Source of the DNA: JBHENW01 sp046261875
Lineage (GTDB): Bacteria; Acidobacteriota; Thermoanaerobaculia; UBA5066; Gp7-AA6
Direction of reading: 5' to 3'
Length of the DNA: 64,000 nucleotides
NCBI GenBank assembly: GCA_046261875.1
Contig: JBHENW010000050.1
Coordinates: 1-64,000 of the forward strand
The notes beneath the pieces are model-generated. The model was not told the origin of the DNA. It ran no database searches and worked only from the letters and a program-made list of their open reading frames with translations. This document shows, piece by piece, positions 62,007-64,000 of the stretch. The translations under genes were made by a program, and so were the position numbers. Numbering within the stretch: the first letter of the stretch is position 1; each line of letters starts with the position of its first letter.

Positions 62007-63974
62007 ATGCTTCAAGAGGTCACCGCGGACAAGGGCCTGCCGCAGAACATGGAGGCCGAGCGCTCAGTCCTGGGCGCAATCCTCCTCGATCCGGCTTCGC
62101 TCACATTCGCCGTCCCCATACTCCGCGAGGAGGATTTCTTCCCCGACACGCACCGGCGGATCTACCGGGCGATGCTCGACCTCTTCCAGCGCTCCTCGGA
62201 GATCGACGTGCTGACGGTCAGGGAGGAGCTGGACCGGACCGGGGCCGTGGAGAAAGTGGGGGGAGCCGCTTACCTTTCCGCGCTGCTCGATGCGGTCCCC
62301 GACGTCGCCAACGTCGAGCACTACGCCCGGATCGTCAAGGAGAAATCGACGCTCCGCCGGCTCATCCAGGCCGGCCAGAGGATGGTCCGGGAGGGCATTT
62401 CCCAGGAAAAGACCGCCGAGCAGCTTCTGGGCGACTCGACCGGGGAGATCTTCGGCATCGCGGACGACGCGGTGCGCGAGGTCTTCACGCCGATCGGGAA
62501 GATCGTCCGACACAACCTGGAGCTCATCGAGGACGCGCGCAACCGCCAGGGGATGCTCTCGGGCCTCGCGACGGGCTTCACGGAGCTGGATCGCCTGACT
62601 TCGGGCCTCCAGACGACCGACCTGATCCTCGTCGCCGCGCGGCCGGCGGTCGGGAAGACCTCCCTCGCCCTGAACGTCGCGCAGCACGTGTCGGTCCGCG
62701 AAGCGCGCTCCGTCGGCTTCTTCTCCCTGGAAATGTCGAAGGAGCAGATCGGATTTCGCGTCCTCTGCTCGGAAGCGGACGTGGACGCCAAGAAGGTCCG
62801 GGACGGGTACGCCTCGAAGGAAGCGATCGGGCGGCTCGTCCTCGCGCAGACGAAGATCGCGGGCGCGAACTTCTTCATCGACGACGCGCCGGGCCTCTCG
62901 GTGCCGATCATGCGGGCCAAGGCCCAGCGGCTGAAGCGCGAAAAGGGGCTCGATCTGATCGTTGTCGACTATCTCCAGCTCATGGCCGGGCACGGACGCT
63001 TCGACAACCGCGTCCAGGAGGTCTCGCAGATCTCGCGCGGCTTGAAGCTCCTGGCCAAGGAGCTGGCCGTCCCCATCCTCGCGCTCTCCCAGCTCTCGCG
63101 GCAGCCCGAAGCCCGCAAAGGCGACCAGCGCAAGCCGCAGCTTTCGGACCTTCGCGAAAGCGGCTGCCTGACGGCGGGCACGCGGATCCTACGAACCGAC
63201 GGCTCCCACGCGACGATGGGCGAGCTCCACGAGCGCCGCGAGCGGGACATCGGCGTCTGGACGCTCGATGAATCGATGGACTGGGTGCCCGGCCGGATGC
63301 CCCATGTCTTCGCGAGCGGATTGAAGCCGGTCTTCGCGCTCCACCTGGCGTCGGGCCGCAGCGTCACGGCCAGCGCCAACCATCCGTTTCTGACTCCGCG
63401 GGGCTGGAAGCCCCTCGCCGATCTCGCCGCCGGCGAGCGCCTCGCCGTCGCCGGCCGGGACCCCCGGCCTGAGACCGGCGGAGCGCAGGGGACGCCCGGA
63501 CTCGACCGGCGTCCGCCGGTCGGGATCCGACTCGAGCATCCCGGCCGCAAGCCCGACCCGAGCGTGGCGCGAGGCTTTGCGGTCGCCTTTGCGAGCGCTT
63601 TCGTCGGAGCCGTCGTCGGCGTGTTGAGCGAATCGGACCGCCGGCCCTCGGCGGACGTGGCCTGGGATCCGATCGTAAGGATCGAGCGGCGGGGAGAGGC
63701 GCCGGTCTTCGACGCCACCGTGCCCGGCACTCACAACTTCCTGGCTAACGGGATCGTCGCCCACAACTCCCTCGAGCAGGATGCCGACGTCGTGATCTTC
63801 CTCTACCGCGAAGAGCTCTACGACCGCGACACGGAGCGCAAAGGGATCGCCGACGTGCTCGTCGCCAAGCAGCGCAACGGGCCGACGGGGGAGTTCCCTC
63901 TGGTCTTCCTGGCGGATCACATGACCTTCGCGAACTACGCCGGCCCGTCGGTCGTCCCGGACCAGCCCTTCTGA
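62007..63974 (+). CDS. dnaB: Replicative DNA helicase DnaB, contains an intein
   Basis: 655 residues including the intein; about 454 after splicing. ATG 62007 gives the usual start LPQNMEAERSVLGAILLD close to the N-terminus; ATG 61989 is also in frame. N-terminal domain, then the RecA-like helicase with Walker A ARPAVGKTSLAL, Walker B LDLIVVDYLQLM, and PILALSQLSRQPE. The extein is split at DLRESG / SLEQDADVV, a known DnaB intein site. The hexamer unwinds DNA at the fork. Confidence 0.94.
   Translation: MLQEVTADKGLPQNMEAERSVLGAILLDPASLTFAVPILREEDFFPDTHRRIYRAMLDLFQRSSEIDVLTVREELDRTGAVEKVGGAAYLSALLDAVPDVANVEHYARIVKEKSTLRRLIQAGQRMVREGISQEKTAEQLLGDSTGEIFGIADDAVREVFTPIGKIVRHNLELIEDARNRQGMLSGLATGFTELDRLTSGLQTTDLILVAARPAVGKTSLALNVAQHVSVREARSVGFFSLEMSKEQIGFRVLCSEADVDAKKVRDGYASKEAIGRLVLAQTKIAGANFFIDDAPGLSVPIMRAKAQRLKREKGLDLIVVDYLQLMAGHGRFDNRVQEVSQISRGLKLLAKELAVPILALSQLSRQPEARKGDQRKPQLSDLRESGCLTAGTRILRTDGSHATMGELHERRERDIGVWTLDESMDWVPGRMPHVFASGLKPVFALHLASGRSVTASANHPFLTPRGWKPLADLAAGERLAVAGRDPRPETGGAQGTPGLDRRPPVGIRLEHPGRKPDPSVARGFAVAFASAFVGAVVGVLSESDRRPSADVAWDPIVRIERRGEAPVFDATVPGTHNFLANGIVAHNSLEQDADVVIFLYREELYDRDTERKGIADVLVAKQRNGPTGEFPLVFLADHMTFANYAGPSVVPDQPF
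63165..63767 (+). other. Mini-intein in DnaB, 201 residues
   Basis: Starts with Cys1 (CLTAGTRILRTDG, block A), block B RSVTASANHPFLT with the TxxH-like motif, block F VFDATVPGTHNF and ends LANGIVAHN (block G) before extein Ser. No LAGLIDADG or HNH homing-endonuclease motif lies in the linker, so it looks like a splicing-only mini-intein. All splicing residues (Cys1, block B His, penultimate His, last Asn, +1 Ser) are present. Confidence 0.92.
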
Positions 63975-64000
63975 GAGAGGCTTCGCGTCTTTACGCTCCG

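Overview
The window is a GC-rich bacterial chromosome segment, probably from the Acidobacteriota. The pointers are an Oar-like TonB receptor with a carboxypeptidase-regulatory N-domain, an S9 peptidase, a BNR-repeat secreted protein with a C-terminal domain I associate with acidobacteria, and frequent GTG/TTG starts. The phylum is an inference. Genes are dense, and many neighbours overlap by ATGA or GTGA, which suggests translational coupling.

Region 1 (1-3622) looks like the end of an accessory metal-resistance segment: the tail of a DUF305 protein, a DUF4198 protein and a CopA-like P-type ATPase. It ends at a tRNA-Pro 3'-half fragment that looks like an attachment site. Region 2 (3795-13285) is housekeeping: sugar dehydrogenase, a serine hydrolase fused in frame to thioredoxin 2, a GntR regulator, lexA, tRNA-Cys, tRNA-Leu, rnc, a dsbD operon, tRNA-Phe and def. 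Region 3 (13339-17780) is a partial complex I cluster (nuoB, nuoCD, nuoI) behind a perfect CRP-type palindrome; nuoI carries an extra lipoprotein-like domain. Region 4 (17794-34197) holds a TonB receptor, a frameshifted BNR protein, a YdeP-type molybdoenzyme, a PIN/Phd toxin-antitoxin pair, a PCYCGC-like protein, KorAB, an S9 peptidase, a Ycf46-type AAA ATPase and unknown proteins.

Region 5 (47879 down to 35123, minus strand) is the centrepiece: one long operon for a group 1h-like, probably high-affinity, H2-oxidising [NiFe] hydrogenase. In order it encodes four small single-TM proteins, small and large subunits, two maturation proteases, a NifU-Rieske protein, a winged-helix protein with a His/Cys tail, a CooC-type ATPase, HypF, HypC, HypD, a GmhA-like SIS protein and HypE. 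HypA and HypB are not present. The CooC-type ATPase has an in-frame UGA exactly where its family has the first Cys of the metal-binding CxC motif, and a bacterial-SECIS-like hairpin follows. It is therefore a candidate selenoprotein nickel-insertion ATPase that may replace HypB.

Region 6 (48028-63974) holds psiE, a ferredoxin-NADP reductase-like gene, a small YHS-like pair, a TonB receptor broken or switched off at a C8 tract, an HxlR-type regulator, a BtuF-like protein, folE, a tetR-hlyD-ABC exporter operon, polX, dodecin, a PHP phosphoesterase, a DsrE-like protein and dnaB with a 201-residue mini-intein.
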